Made by a program: the position numbers and the translations under genes | Shown: in pieces, positions 41,798 through 49,844 of the stretch | Numbering within the stretch: position 1 is the first letter of the stretch | How the letters are laid out: every line of letters starts with the position of its first letter | The notes under the pieces: generated by a model | Databases searched by the model: none | Told to the model about the DNA's origin: nothing | Seen by the model: only the letters and a program-made list of their open reading frames with translations | Origin: Streptomyces sp. TRM68367 | Lineage (GTDB): Bacteria > Actinomycetota > Actinomycetes > Streptomycetales > Streptomycetaceae | NCBI RefSeq assembly: GCF_014495685.1 | Contig: NZ_JACTVI010000054.1 | Location: 1 to 55,749 of the forward strand | DNA length: 55,749 nucleotides | Direction of reading: 5' to 3'

Positions 41798-42003
41798 TCC
41801 GGTGAGTGGGTCGGTGCGGGTTTGTGTTGTCTGCCTGCGGCGGCCTGCGCGGGTGGGGCGGGGGTGCGCGTAGCGCCTGCGGTCGCGTTGTGGGTCGGGG
41901 CCGTGCCGGGGGGTGTCCGTCCTCGGTCCGGCGAAGTGGTGGGCTACGGGGGTGGTCGTGTGCTGACGCCGGCCGCTGCGGCGGACACGCCCCGACACGT
42001 CCC
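41798..42003. repeat. Dispersed ~205-bp intergenic repeat, copy 2
   Basis: It starts right after the DUF5719 stop and matches 31051-31255 along its length, with scattered substitutions and one-base gaps. The matching 5' border at a stop codon in both cases defines one end of the element. Confidence 0.85.
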
Positions 42004-42212
42004 CTTCCCGCCGCCGGCGACCGCGGGCCGGTGGGGTACGCGTACAAACCGGCCAACGCAGCTGCAGTCACGCGCAGCCGTCGTCGTAGCTGCGGGCATG
42101 CGTGCCTCCGCCAGTGCCTTGGCGCGGGTGAGCGCACCCACCTCCGGCCCACGCCAAACGGCAGTCACCCAGCAACGCCGGACCACGAACCCCCGCACAC
42201 CAACCCCGCCGC
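42004..42212. other. Gap with mosaic repeat pieces
   Basis: No gene is seen. The segment about 42082-42200 shares TGCGGGCATGCGTGC, GTGAGCGCACCCACC-like and CAGTCACCCAG(T)CAACGCCGGACC-like blocks with 27222-27480, showing that the repeat family is modular. Confidence 0.6.
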
Positions 42213-42662
42213 TCAGTCCTCCCCGTACCGCGGATCAACAGTCTCCGGCGTCAAACCCAGCAGCTCAGCGACCTGCTCGACCACAACCTCGTGCACCAGC
42301 GCCGCCCGCTCATCGCGCCCCTTGGTGCGAATCTCCACGGGCCGCCGATAGACGACGACCCGCGCAGGTCGTCCCTCCCGCGCCGACACCGTCCCGCCCA
42401 GCGGAACCGCCTCGTCGCTCCACCCCCGCCCCGGCCCGTCCAGCCGCGGCACCTCAAGCACCAGGAAATCGATGTCGGCCAGCTGCGGCCACCGCCGCTC
42501 CAGGCGCTCCACGGAATCCTGCACCAGATCCGCGAACACCTCTGCGCGGCTCGCGGCGAGCGGTACCTGCGGCGGTGCGATCGGACCGCGCATGCCCCGG
42601 CCGTGCCGATCACGTCGGCGGGGCCCTGGGCCGGCGGCGCGGGGGGTCACGGGGTTGTCCAT
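42213..42662 (-). CDS. Metallopeptidase-family protein (DUF1025/minimal zincin fold) with altered HExxH
   Basis: A 149-residue protein from ATG 42662 (MDNPVTPRAAGPGPRRRDRH). After a basic tail it shows FADLVQDSVERLERRWPQL, DIDFLVLEVPRLDG and VVVYRRPVEIRTKGRDE, then the helix VHEVVVEQVAELLGLTPE and the ending VDPRYGED. In the wider family this helix is H-E-x-x-H; here the second His is replaced (H-E-V-V-V-E-Q), so zinc-peptidase activity is doubtful. It is the counterpart of the gene between whiB2 and the DUF3499 gene in mycobacteria. Function unknown. Confidence 0.82.
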   Translation of the reverse strand: MDNPVTPRAAGPGPRRRDRHGRGMRGPIAPPQVPLAASRAEVFADLVQDSVERLERRWPQLADIDFLVLEVPRLDGPGRGWSDEAVPLGGTVSAREGRPARVVVYRRPVEIRTKGRDERAALVHEVVVEQVAELLGLTPETVDPRYGED

Positions 42663-42958
42663 CACTGCTGAAGGGTAGTCCCCGCCGGGTCCGCGCGCCC
42701 GACCCCCACGCGGCATCCCGGACAGCACCTGGTGGACCGTTACGGCATGTCGTTACATGACCATTCCAGCCAAGGTTGGGCTCGTTTCCATATCTCTCCG
42801 AGACTGGCGATAGCAAGGCAATTGGTGTGGTTTGTAGCGGATAGTGATCGGTTCCCGCCCGGTTCGGGATCCCGGAAAGCGGTGTCCATGCAGGTCAGCT
42901 AGGTGTGCCCGGAGGGGCGTGTGGGGCGTTTCACAGCACGACACGGTGGAGTGACCTG

Positions 42959-43381
42959 GTGGAGAGTCGTCGCGGCCCGCTCAAGAGTGCGGTACCGTCC
43001 AACGTCGTGAGCCCTGTACGTCGTTGTTCGCGCACCGCCTGCGGCCGACCCGCCGTCGCGACGCTGACGTACGTCTACGCCGACTCGACCGCGGTCCTCG
43101 GCCCGCTCGCCACCTACGCCGAACCCCACTGCTACGACCTGTGCGCCGAGCACTCCGAGCGCCTCACCGCCCCGCGCGGCTGGGAGGTCGTCCGGCTCCT
43201 CGACGGCTCGGCCCCGGCCCGTCCAAGCGGCGACGACCTGGAAGCGCTTGCCAACGCCGTACGCGAGGCGGCCCGTCCTCAGGAACGGGCCGCGGGGGCG
43301 GGCGGCGGTGGGCGTGGCGCCGACCCGATGGAGGTCGCGCGGCGCGGGCATCTGCGGGTGCTGCGGTCGCCCGACAACTGA
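42959..43381 (+). CDS. DUF3499 family protein
   Basis: A 140-residue protein. GTG 42959 (VESRRGPLKSAV) has GGTGGAG upstream; a start at GTG 43007 (VSPVRRCSRT) cannot be excluded. The core has RRCSRTACGRPAVATLTYVY, GPLATYAEPHCYDLCAEHSE and RGWEVVRL. Four cysteines (RCSRTAC and HCYDLC) and nearby histidines look like a zinc-ribbon or treble-clef site. The C-terminus is low complexity and ends HLRVLRSPDN. It is actinobacteria-specific and conserved next to manB. It is divergent from the metallopeptidase-family gene. Confidence 0.85.
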   Translation: MESRRGPLKSAVPSNVVSPVRRCSRTACGRPAVATLTYVYADSTAVLGPLATYAEPHCYDLCAEHSERLTAPRGWEVVRLLDGSAPARPSGDDLEALANAVREAARPQERAAGAGGGGRGADPMEVARRGHLRVLRSPDN

Positions 43382-43466
43382 CGGCCCGGGCAGCCGGCGA
43401 TCCGGCCGCCCGGTCTTCGGTGGCGAGAAATTGCTTTCGCATGGCGGAATCCGGGGAGGCGTCCCC

Positions 43467-43920
43467 GTGTACGTCCAGGAACTGGAACCGTCGCCGGTTC
43501 GCTCGGCCTGTCCGCCTCAGTGGCGGCCCTGCCCCTCGTGATCGTCCTCGTCCTGCACGGCGGCGTCCGCATGAAGGCGCACCCGGCGGGCCTCACCGGC
43601 CTTCTGGGCGCCGTACTCGTCGCCTGGCTCGCCTACCGCATGCCCCTGGACCAGACGCTCCCCAGCGCCGCTCAGGGAGCCTTCTTCGGCCTCTTCCCCA
43701 CCCTGTGGATCGTCGTCAACGCCCTCTGGGTGTACCGGATGACCGTCCGCACACGGCACTCCCCGCAGAACCTCACCATTGCCTGCGCGGCCGTCGGACT
43801 GGCGGCCGCGAGGGTGACTTGCTGCGCAAAGTGCCGCCGTGGAGCCTGGGACCGCTGCTCGTGATGTGCGTGATCGTGGTCGGGCAGAGCACCCCGGTCC
43901 TGGACTGGATGCTGCCCTGA
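43467..43920 (+). pseudogene. Remnant of L-lactate permease (LctP family), three lesions
   Basis: GTG 43467 (GGGGAGG upstream) opens YVQELEP; homology then continues in another frame as SASVAALPLVIVLVLHGGVR, GLLGAVLVAWLAYRMPLDQT and FFGLFPTLWIVVNALWVYRM. This is explained by loss of one G in the CCG-TCG stretch near 43491. After VRTRH the sequence jumps to SPQNLTIACAAVGLA, which belongs near the permease C-terminus, so some 430 residues are deleted. A second one-base loss near 43804 moves the ending GREGDLLRKVPPWSLGPLL, then VGQSTPVLDWMLP, into a third frame up to the stop at 43920. The ancestral protein imported lactate or glycolate. The remnant is non-functional. Confidence 0.85.
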
Positions 43921-44019
43921 CCTCATGTGTCGTCGGAAAGTCCACTCGACGTTCACAGCGGACTGTCAGCGCGGGCGGGTAGTTTGGGGTCACCGATTGG
44001 ACTTTCAGGAGGGTTGTCC

Positions 44020-45384
44020 GTGGCTGCTGATCTGTCGCAGATCGTGAAGGCGTACGACGTACGCGGGGTCGTCCCCGACCAGTGGGACGAGTCGCTGGCC
44101 GAGCTCTTCGGGGCGGCCTTCGTGCAGGTCACAGGCGCGAGCGCCATCGTGACCGGGCACGACATGCGGCCCTCGTCCCCAGGCCTGGCGCGGGCCTTCG
44201 CGCACGGGGCGGCGGCCCGGGGCGCCGACGTCACCGAGATCGGGCTGTGCTCCACCGACCAGCTCTACTACGCCTCGGGCGCGCTGAACCTGCCGGGCGC
44301 GATGTTCACCGCCTCGCACAACCCGGCGCAGTACAACGGCATCAAGATGTGCCGCATGGGCGCCGCCCCGATCGGCCAGGACACGGGGCTCGCGGACATC
44401 CGCGAACTCGTCGAGCAGTGGAGCGAGTCGGGAGCTCCAGAGCCCGCCACCCACGCGGGAACGATCACGCAGCGCGACACGTTGAACGACTACGCGGCAC
44501 ACCTGCGCTCCCTCGTCGACCTGGCCGCCATCCGCCCCCTGAAGGTCGTCGTCGACGCGGGCAACGGCATGGGCGGCCACACGGTGCCCACTGTCTTCGC
44601 CGGCCTGCCCCTCACCCTCGTCCCGATGTACTTCGAGCTGGACGGCACCTTCCCCAACCACGAGGCCAACCCCCTCGACCCGGCCAACATCGTGGACCTC
44701 CAGAAGCGAGTACGCGAGGAGGGCGCCGACCTCGGCATCGCCTTCGACGGCGACGCCGACCGATGCTTCGTCGTCGACGAGCACGGCGCTCCGATCTCCC
44801 CGTCGGCGATCACCGCCCTGGTCGCCTCCCGCGAGCTCGCCAAGCACGGCGGCAAGGGCACGGTCATCCACAACCTGATCACGTCCTGGTCGGTCCCGGA
44901 GGTCGTGAAGGAGAACGGCGGCACGCCGGTGCGCACGCGCGTGGGCCACTCCTTCATCAAGGCCGAGATGGCTCGCACCGGCGCGATCTTCGGCGGCGAG
45001 CACTCCGCGCACTACTACTTCCGCGACTTCTGGAACGCCGACACGGGCATGCTGGCCGCCCTGCACGTCCTGTCCGCCCTCGGCGGCCAGGACGGCCCGC
45101 TCTCCGCCCTGGTCGCCCAGTACGACCGCTACGCCGGCTCCGGCGAGATCAACTCCACCGTCGACGACCAGACGGACCGCCTCGCCGCGATCCGCGCCGC
45201 GTACGAGGGACGCGAGGGCGTCACCGTCGATGACCTCGACGGCCTCACCGTCTCCTCCGCCGACTGGTGGTTCAACGTCCGCCCCTCCAACACGGAGCCT
45301 CTCCTCCGCCTGAACGCCGAGGCCCGCGACGAAACGACGATGACCAAGGTGAGGGACGAGGCCCTGTCGATCATCAGGGGCTGA
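44020..45384 (+). CDS. manB: Phosphomannomutase/phosphoglucomutase
   Basis: A 454-residue protein from GTG 44020 (AGGAGGG seven bases upstream). All alpha-D-phosphohexomutase sites are present: the phosphoserine loop MFTASHNPAQYNGIK, the magnesium loop IAFDGDADRCFVVD, the sugar-specificity loop FGGEHSAHYYF and the phosphate-binding loop NVRPSNTEPLLRLN. It converts mannose-6-phosphate to mannose-1-phosphate, the substrate for ManC. With manA and manC in the same window the full path from fructose-6-phosphate to GDP-mannose is encoded. A 30-bp tandem repeat starts seven bases after its stop. Confidence 0.95.
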   Translation: MAADLSQIVKAYDVRGVVPDQWDESLAELFGAAFVQVTGASAIVTGHDMRPSSPGLARAFAHGAAARGADVTEIGLCSTDQLYYASGALNLPGAMFTASHNPAQYNGIKMCRMGAAPIGQDTGLADIRELVEQWSESGAPEPATHAGTITQRDTLNDYAAHLRSLVDLAAIRPLKVVVDAGNGMGGHTVPTVFAGLPLTLVPMYFELDGTFPNHEANPLDPANIVDLQKRVREEGADLGIAFDGDADRCFVVDEHGAPISPSAITALVASRELAKHGGKGTVIHNLITSWSVPEVVKENGGTPVRTRVGHSFIKAEMARTGAIFGGEHSAHYYFRDFWNADTGMLAALHVLSALGGQDGPLSALVAQYDRYAGSGEINSTVDDQTDRLAAIRAAYEGREGVTVDDLDGLTVSSADWWFNVRPSNTEPLLRLNAEARDETTMTKVRDEALSIIRG

Positions 45385-45390
45385 CACGGC

Positions 45391-45510
45391 CTGGGTGACG
45401 GCCACCTCGAGTCCGGCCGGCTGGCGATGGCCACCTCGCGTCCGGCCGACCTGGCGATGGCCACCCCGCGTCCGACCGGCCGGACAACGGTCACTTCTCG
45501 GTCGACCGTG
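45391..45510. repeat. 30-bp tandem repeat, three good units plus one degenerate
   Basis: Consecutive 30-base blocks 45391-45420, 45421-45450 and 45451-45480 share the core CTGG-GATGGCCACC-CG-GTCCG-CCG; the block 45481-45510 is a weak fourth copy. The length is a multiple of three but no gene covers it. It begins directly downstream of manB. Confidence 0.8.
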
Positions 45511-45819
45511 CGGTCTGCCGGTCCACGCCCACCCCTTGGCCGACAGTGTCGGGTGGTGGGTGGGCAAAGGCCGGGGTCCGGGGCGGAGCCCCGGCGGGGA
45601 TCCAGGGGGCGGAGTCCCCGGGCGGGGTCGAAGGGGCGCAGCCCCTTCAGGACGGGACGGGTAGGGGCGGCGGGGGCGAAACACCGCCACGGCAACCGCA
45701 ACGCCGCCCACCCACCGGACCCCGCCCAACCCCGCCACCCCACCCCCCACCGGCGGTACCCTGACCAGGCACATCCGCATACCCGCACGTACCCACTCCG
45801 CCCGAAGGGACCCGCCCCC
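45511..45819. other. Gap holding a widespread Streptomyces palindromic repeat
   Basis: Positions about 45571-45680 contain GGGGCGGAGCCCC-type and AAGGGGCGCAGCCCCTT hairpins followed by GGGACGGGTAGGGGCGGCGG. This composite is found in many copies in Streptomyces genomes, as I recall. The remainder, up to the Trm112-like start, shows no gene. Confidence 0.65.
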
Positions 45820-45990
45820 ATGCCGCTCGAAGCCGGCCTCCTGGAGATCCTCGCCTGCCCGGCCTGCCACGCCCCCCTCAAGGAGCAGGACACCGAGCTG
45901 ATCTGCACCAGCCAGGACTGCGGCCTGGCCTACCCCGTCCGCGACGGCATCCCCGTCCTCCTGGTCGACGAAGCCCGCCGCCCGGCGTAA
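45820..45990 (+). CDS. Trm112 family protein
   Basis: A 56-residue zinc-binding protein: MPLEAGLLEILACPACHAPL, ELICTSQDCGLAYPVRDG and IPVLLVDEARRPA. Four cysteines (C-P-A-C and C-x5-C) fit the Trm112/YcaR fold, a small partner that stabilises methyltransferases in other organisms. GAAGGGA precedes the ATG. It is conserved between manB and the SIS gene in this locus across actinobacteria; its partner here is unknown. Confidence 0.92.
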   Translation: MPLEAGLLEILACPACHAPLKEQDTELICTSQDCGLAYPVRDGIPVLLVDEARRPA

Positions 45991-46158
45991 AAAACCGACG
46001 TACGGAGACGCAGACCGACGTACAGAGAAATCCCGCCAGCCGGTGAGCAGAGATCCGGCGCACGGAGAAAAACCGACGACCCGGCGACCCGCGTCCCGCG
46101 CACCGCAGACGACGCGCCCCCGCGCACCCAACGCCCCGGCGATCGGAGACTGCCGCTC

Positions 46159-47286
46159 ATGCTCGACGAATCGCTGCTCGACACCCCGGAGGGCCTCGCC
46201 GAGGCCGACCACCGCGGCCTGCTCCGCGGCGCCGCCGAGGCCGGCGCCCGTGTCCGCACCTCCGCCCGGCACTCCACCGAGGCCGGCGTCAGCGACCTCA
46301 AGCCCGACGGCCGCCCCCGCGCCGTCCTGATCGCCGGGCCGGGCGCCGCCGCCACCCACGCCGCCGACCTCCTGGGCGCGCTCGCCGGCGCCGGCAGCCC
46401 CGTCACCCGTCTGGCCCCCACCGGCGTCGCCCCCGCAGCCGGCGCCCTGCGCTGGGAACTGCCCGGCTGGGTCGGCTCCGTTGACCTGCTGCTGATCGCC
46501 ACCCCGGACGGCAGCGAGCCGGGCCTGTCCCTGCTCGCCGAGCAGGCCTACCGCCGCGGCTGCAGCGTCGTCGCCGTCACCCCCGCCGGCTCCCCGCTGA
46601 ACGAGGTGGTGCAGGGCTCCCACGGCATGTTCATCCCGATGGCGACCGCCCCGTACGACCAGGACGAACCACTCGCCGCCTCCGCCCCCGGCGTCCTGTG
46701 GGCCCTGCTCACGCCCCTCCTCGTGCTCCTCGACCGCATCGGCCTGCTCGCCGCCCCGCCCGACGCCCTCGGAAAGGTCGCCGACCGCCTCGACACCATC
46801 GCCGAGCGCTGCGGGCCCGCGATCGCGACGTACAGCAACCCCGCCAAGACCTTGGCCGCCGAACTCGCCGACGCGCTCCCGGTGGTCTGGACGGAGGGCA
46901 TCTCGGCCGGCGCGGCGGGCCGCCGGTTCGCGGCCGCCCTCGCCGAACTGTCCGGCCACCCCGCCGTCGTCGCCGAACTGCCCGAGGCACTCGCCGCGCA
47001 CAGCGCCCTGCTCGCCGGCCCGCTCGCCGCGAGTGCCGACCCGGACGACTTCTTCCGGGACCGCGTCGAGGAGCCGCCCGCCCTGCACGCGCGCGTGGTG
47101 CTGCTGCGGGACCGCCCGATCGGCGGCCTCACCGCCGCTCCGGCCGCCCGTGACCTGGCCCTGAGCCACGACACGCCGATCAGCGAACTGGAGCCGGAAC
47201 CGGGCGGCGACCTGGAGACCCTCGCGGAACTGATCGCCATCACGGATTTCGCCGCCGTTTACCTCGCGCTCGCCTCGGGCGCCTGA
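46159..47286 (+). CDS. SIS-domain, phosphosugar isomerase-like protein
   Basis: A 375-residue protein starting MLDESLLDTPEGLAEADHRG. It has two Rossmann-like halves as in bifunctional phosphoglucose/phosphomannose isomerases: AVLIAGPGAAATHAADLLG, VDLLLIATPDGSEPGLSLL, GCSVVAVTPAGSPLNEVV, and later ATYSNPAKTLAAELADALPV and WTEGISAGAAGRRFAAAL. Catalytic Glu/His residues of true isomerases are not clear, so activity is unproven. It is the counterpart of the gene between manA and manB in mycobacteria. It may interconvert or sense hexose phosphates feeding ManA/ManB. Confidence 0.85.
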   Translation: MLDESLLDTPEGLAEADHRGLLRGAAEAGARVRTSARHSTEAGVSDLKPDGRPRAVLIAGPGAAATHAADLLGALAGAGSPVTRLAPTGVAPAAGALRWELPGWVGSVDLLLIATPDGSEPGLSLLAEQAYRRGCSVVAVTPAGSPLNEVVQGSHGMFIPMATAPYDQDEPLAASAPGVLWALLTPLLVLLDRIGLLAAPPDALGKVADRLDTIAERCGPAIATYSNPAKTLAAELADALPVVWTEGISAGAAGRRFAAALAELSGHPAVVAELPEALAAHSALLAGPLAASADPDDFFRDRVEEPPALHARVVLLRDRPIGGLTAAPAARDLALSHDTPISELEPEPGGDLETLAELIAITDFAAVYLALASGA

Positions 47287-47400
47287 CCTTGCCCAGGACG
47301 CCCTGACCGGCGTACGCGAAGACCGGCCGCGTCGTATCGACGGCGAAGCCGCAGCGCACTGAAACGTCGTAACGTACCGAGAACCGGCAGAGAGAACCCC

Positions 47401-48552
47401 ATGGACCGCCTCGACAACACCATCCGCCCCTACGCCTGGGGTTCCACCACTGCCATCCCGCGGCTGCTCGGCGTCGAGCCGACCGGCGAGCCGCAGGCGG
47501 AGATGTGGATGGGCGCCCACCCGGGCGCCCCCTCGCGCACCGAGCGCGGCACGCTCGTCGAGGTCGTCGACGCCGACCCGGAGAAGGAACTCGGACCGGC
47601 GTCGGTCGCCAAGTTCGGCCCCCGCCTGCCCTTCCTCCTCAAGATCCTCGCCGCCGGCGCCCCCCTCTCTCTCCAGGTGCACCCCGACCTGGAGCAGGCA
47701 AAACAGGGCTACGAGGACGAGGAGCGCCGCGGCATCCCGGTCGACGCCCCGCACCGCAACTACAAGGACGCCAACCACAAGCCCGAACTGATCTGCGCCC
47801 TCACCGAGTTCGACGGCCTGTGCGGCTTCCGCGACCCGAACGAGGCCGCCGGCCTGCTCGACGCCCTCGGCGTCGACTCCCTCAAGCCGTACGTCGACCT
47901 GCTGCACGCCCGCCCCGAGGACGCCGCCCTGCGCGAGGTCCTGACCGCGATCCTCACCGCCGACCCCGAGGAGATGTCCCGCACGGTCACGGAGGCCGCG
48001 GGCTCCTGCGCCCGCCTCCGCGGCGCCCACGCCCCCTACGCCGACATCGCCCAGCACTACCCGGGCGACCCCGGCGTCATCGCCGCGATGCTCCTCAACC
48101 ACGTCCGGCTCCAGCCCGGCGAGGCCCTCTTCCTCGGCGCCGGTATCCCGCACGCCTACCTCAGCGGCCTCGGCGTCGAGATCATGGCCAACTCCGACAA
48201 CGTCCTGCGCTGCGGCCTGACGCCCAAGCACGTCGACGTGCCCGAACTCCTGCGCATCGTCCGCTTCGAGGCCGGCGACCCCGGCGTACTGCGCCCCGAG
48301 GCGCCCCCCGACGGCGAGGAGGTCTACGAGACCCCCATCGACGAGTTCCGGCTGTCCCGGTACGTCCTCCCGGAGGGCGGCGCCGCCCACGACCTCACGC
48401 GCGCGACCCCGCAGATCCTGCTCTGCACGGCGGGCAACGTACGCGCCGGGGAGCACGAGCTGGCCCCCGGCCGGTCCGTCTTCGTACCGGCGGGCGAAAG
48501 GGCCGAAGTGTCCGGCACCGGCACCCTGTTCAGAGCCACTGTCGCCGCCTGA
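47401..48552 (+). CDS. manA: Mannose-6-phosphate isomerase, class I
   Basis: A 383-residue cupin-type enzyme: MDRLDNTIRPYAWGSTTAIP, GAHPGAPSR, and the zinc site LSLQVHPDLEQA (Gln, His), NHKPELICALTEF (Glu) and GIPHAYLSGLGVEIMANSDN (His). LRCGLTPKHVDV is family-typical. It interconverts fructose-6-phosphate and mannose-6-phosphate, the first step to GDP-mannose. It lies 114 bases after the SIS gene on the same strand, so the genes from manB to manA probably form one operon, perhaps with internal promoters. Confidence 0.95.
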   Translation: MDRLDNTIRPYAWGSTTAIPRLLGVEPTGEPQAEMWMGAHPGAPSRTERGTLVEVVDADPEKELGPASVAKFGPRLPFLLKILAAGAPLSLQVHPDLEQAKQGYEDEERRGIPVDAPHRNYKDANHKPELICALTEFDGLCGFRDPNEAAGLLDALGVDSLKPYVDLLHARPEDAALREVLTAILTADPEEMSRTVTEAAGSCARLRGAHAPYADIAQHYPGDPGVIAAMLLNHVRLQPGEALFLGAGIPHAYLSGLGVEIMANSDNVLRCGLTPKHVDVPELLRIVRFEAGDPGVLRPEAPPDGEEVYETPIDEFRLSRYVLPEGGAAHDLTRATPQILLCTAGNVRAGEHELAPGRSVFVPAGERAEVSGTGTLFRATVAA

Positions 48553-48696
48553 CGGCAACCACCTGGCGGTCCGGCAACCCGCTGTCGGACCGGGCTGCAA
48601 CAATGGCCCACCGTCAAGCAAGGGCAAAGTCCGGGACGCCGTACGCGCGCGTGCGGCGCGACCCGGGAACGGCGTACGAAGGGACAACGCGAACAC

Positions 48697-49677
48697 ATGA
48701 GCGCGTCAGGCGGTACCAAGGCGATCGTGGCGGCACTCGCCGCCAACCTCGCGATCGCTGCAGCGAAGTTCGTGGCGTTCGCGTTCAGCGGCTCGTCGTC
48801 GATGCTCGCCGAGGGCGTGCACTCGCTCGCCGACTCCGGCAACCAGGCCCTGCTGCTGGTCGGCGGCAAGCGGGCGCAGCGCGCGGCCACCCCGCAGCAC
48901 CCCTTCGGCTACGGCCGCGAGCGCTACATCTACGCCTTCCTCGTCTCGATCGTGCTCTTCTCGGTCGGCGGCATGTTCGCCCTCTACGAGGGCTACGAGA
49001 AGATCAAGCACCCGCACGAACTGGAGCACTGGTACTGGCCGGTCGGCGTCCTCGTCTTCGCGATCATCGCCGAGACCTTCTCCTTCCGAATGGCCATCAA
49101 GGAGTCCAACGTCCTGCGCGGCAAGCACTCCTGGAAGGAGTTCGTCCGCCACGCCAAGGCTCCCGAGCTGCCGGTCGTCCTCCTGGAGGACCTCGGCGCG
49201 CTCGTCGGCCTGATCCTCGCTCTCGGCGGTGTCGGCCTCGCCCTGATGACCGGCGACGCCGTCTGGGACGGCATCGGCACCATCTGCATCGGTGTCCTGC
49301 TCATCCTGATCGCGCTCGTCCTCGCCGTGGAGACCAAGTCCCTGCTGCTCGGCGAGGCCGCGGGCGTCGAGGAGGTCCAGAAGATCGACGCCGCGATCGT
49401 CGACGGCGACACAGTCACCGGCCTCATCCACATGCGCACGCTCCACCTCGGCCCCGAGGAACTGCTGGTCGCCGCCAAGATCGCCGTCCAGCACGACGAC
49501 TCGGCCACCGAGATCGCCTCCGCGATCAACGCCGCCGAGGCCCGCATCCGCGAGGCCGTCCCGATCGCCCGGGTGATCTACCTGGAGCCCGACATCTACA
49601 GCAAGTCCGAGGCCGCCAAGGGCCCCGACCGCGAGGCAGCCCCCGGCGGCCCGGCCTCGCACGGCTCCGACCACTGA
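48697..49677 (+). CDS. Cation diffusion facilitator family transporter
   Basis: A 326-residue membrane protein with about six helices: IVAALAANLAIAAAKFVAF, then LVSIVLFSVGGMFALYEGY, VGVLVFAIIAETFSF, LGALVGLILALGGVGLAL and GVLLILIALVLAVETKSLLL. Helix 2 carries the H-x-x-x-D metal pair in GVHSLADSGNQ and helix 5 carries Glu-Asp (LLEDLGALVG). A cytoplasmic C-terminal domain follows (about 215-300). It would export Zn, Fe, Mn or similar ions; the long polar loop after helix 3 is typical of this actinobacterial subgroup. It has no obvious link to mannose metabolism. Confidence 0.92.
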   Translation: MSASGGTKAIVAALAANLAIAAAKFVAFAFSGSSSMLAEGVHSLADSGNQALLLVGGKRAQRAATPQHPFGYGRERYIYAFLVSIVLFSVGGMFALYEGYEKIKHPHELEHWYWPVGVLVFAIIAETFSFRMAIKESNVLRGKHSWKEFVRHAKAPELPVVLLEDLGALVGLILALGGVGLALMTGDAVWDGIGTICIGVLLILIALVLAVETKSLLLGEAAGVEEVQKIDAAIVDGDTVTGLIHMRTLHLGPEELLVAAKIAVQHDDSATEIASAINAAEARIREAVPIARVIYLEPDIYSKSEAAKGPDREAAPGGPASHGSDH

Positions 49678-49693
49678 CCTCACCCATGCGTCA

Positions 49694-49724
49694 CGGGGCC
49701 CGCCGAGCCGTTCGGCGGGCCCCG
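49694..49724. terminator. Strong convergent terminator
   Basis: A 13-bp perfect stem (CGGGGCCCGCCGA pairing with TCGGCGGGCCCCG) with a 5-base loop, 17 bases after the CDF stop and before the convergent signal peptidase gene. Confidence 0.8.
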
Positions 49725-49844
49725 CAGGCCGTCTCCAGACCCTCACCGGCGTCGGTCCGCGCGTGCCCGGGGCCGGTCCGACCGACGACGGCAGACGCTG
49801 CCGCACCCCGGCCGCGCCCCGGGGCACGAGCAGGCGCGGCCGTT

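Noticed and set aside
45391..45510. CRISPR array
   Set aside because: Units are directly adjacent without spacers and no cas gene is present; it is a plain tandem repeat.
44005..48696. A 1,563-residue open frame opposite manB to manA
   Set aside because: It spans four well-identified genes and intergenic repeats on the other strand; low-complexity composition.
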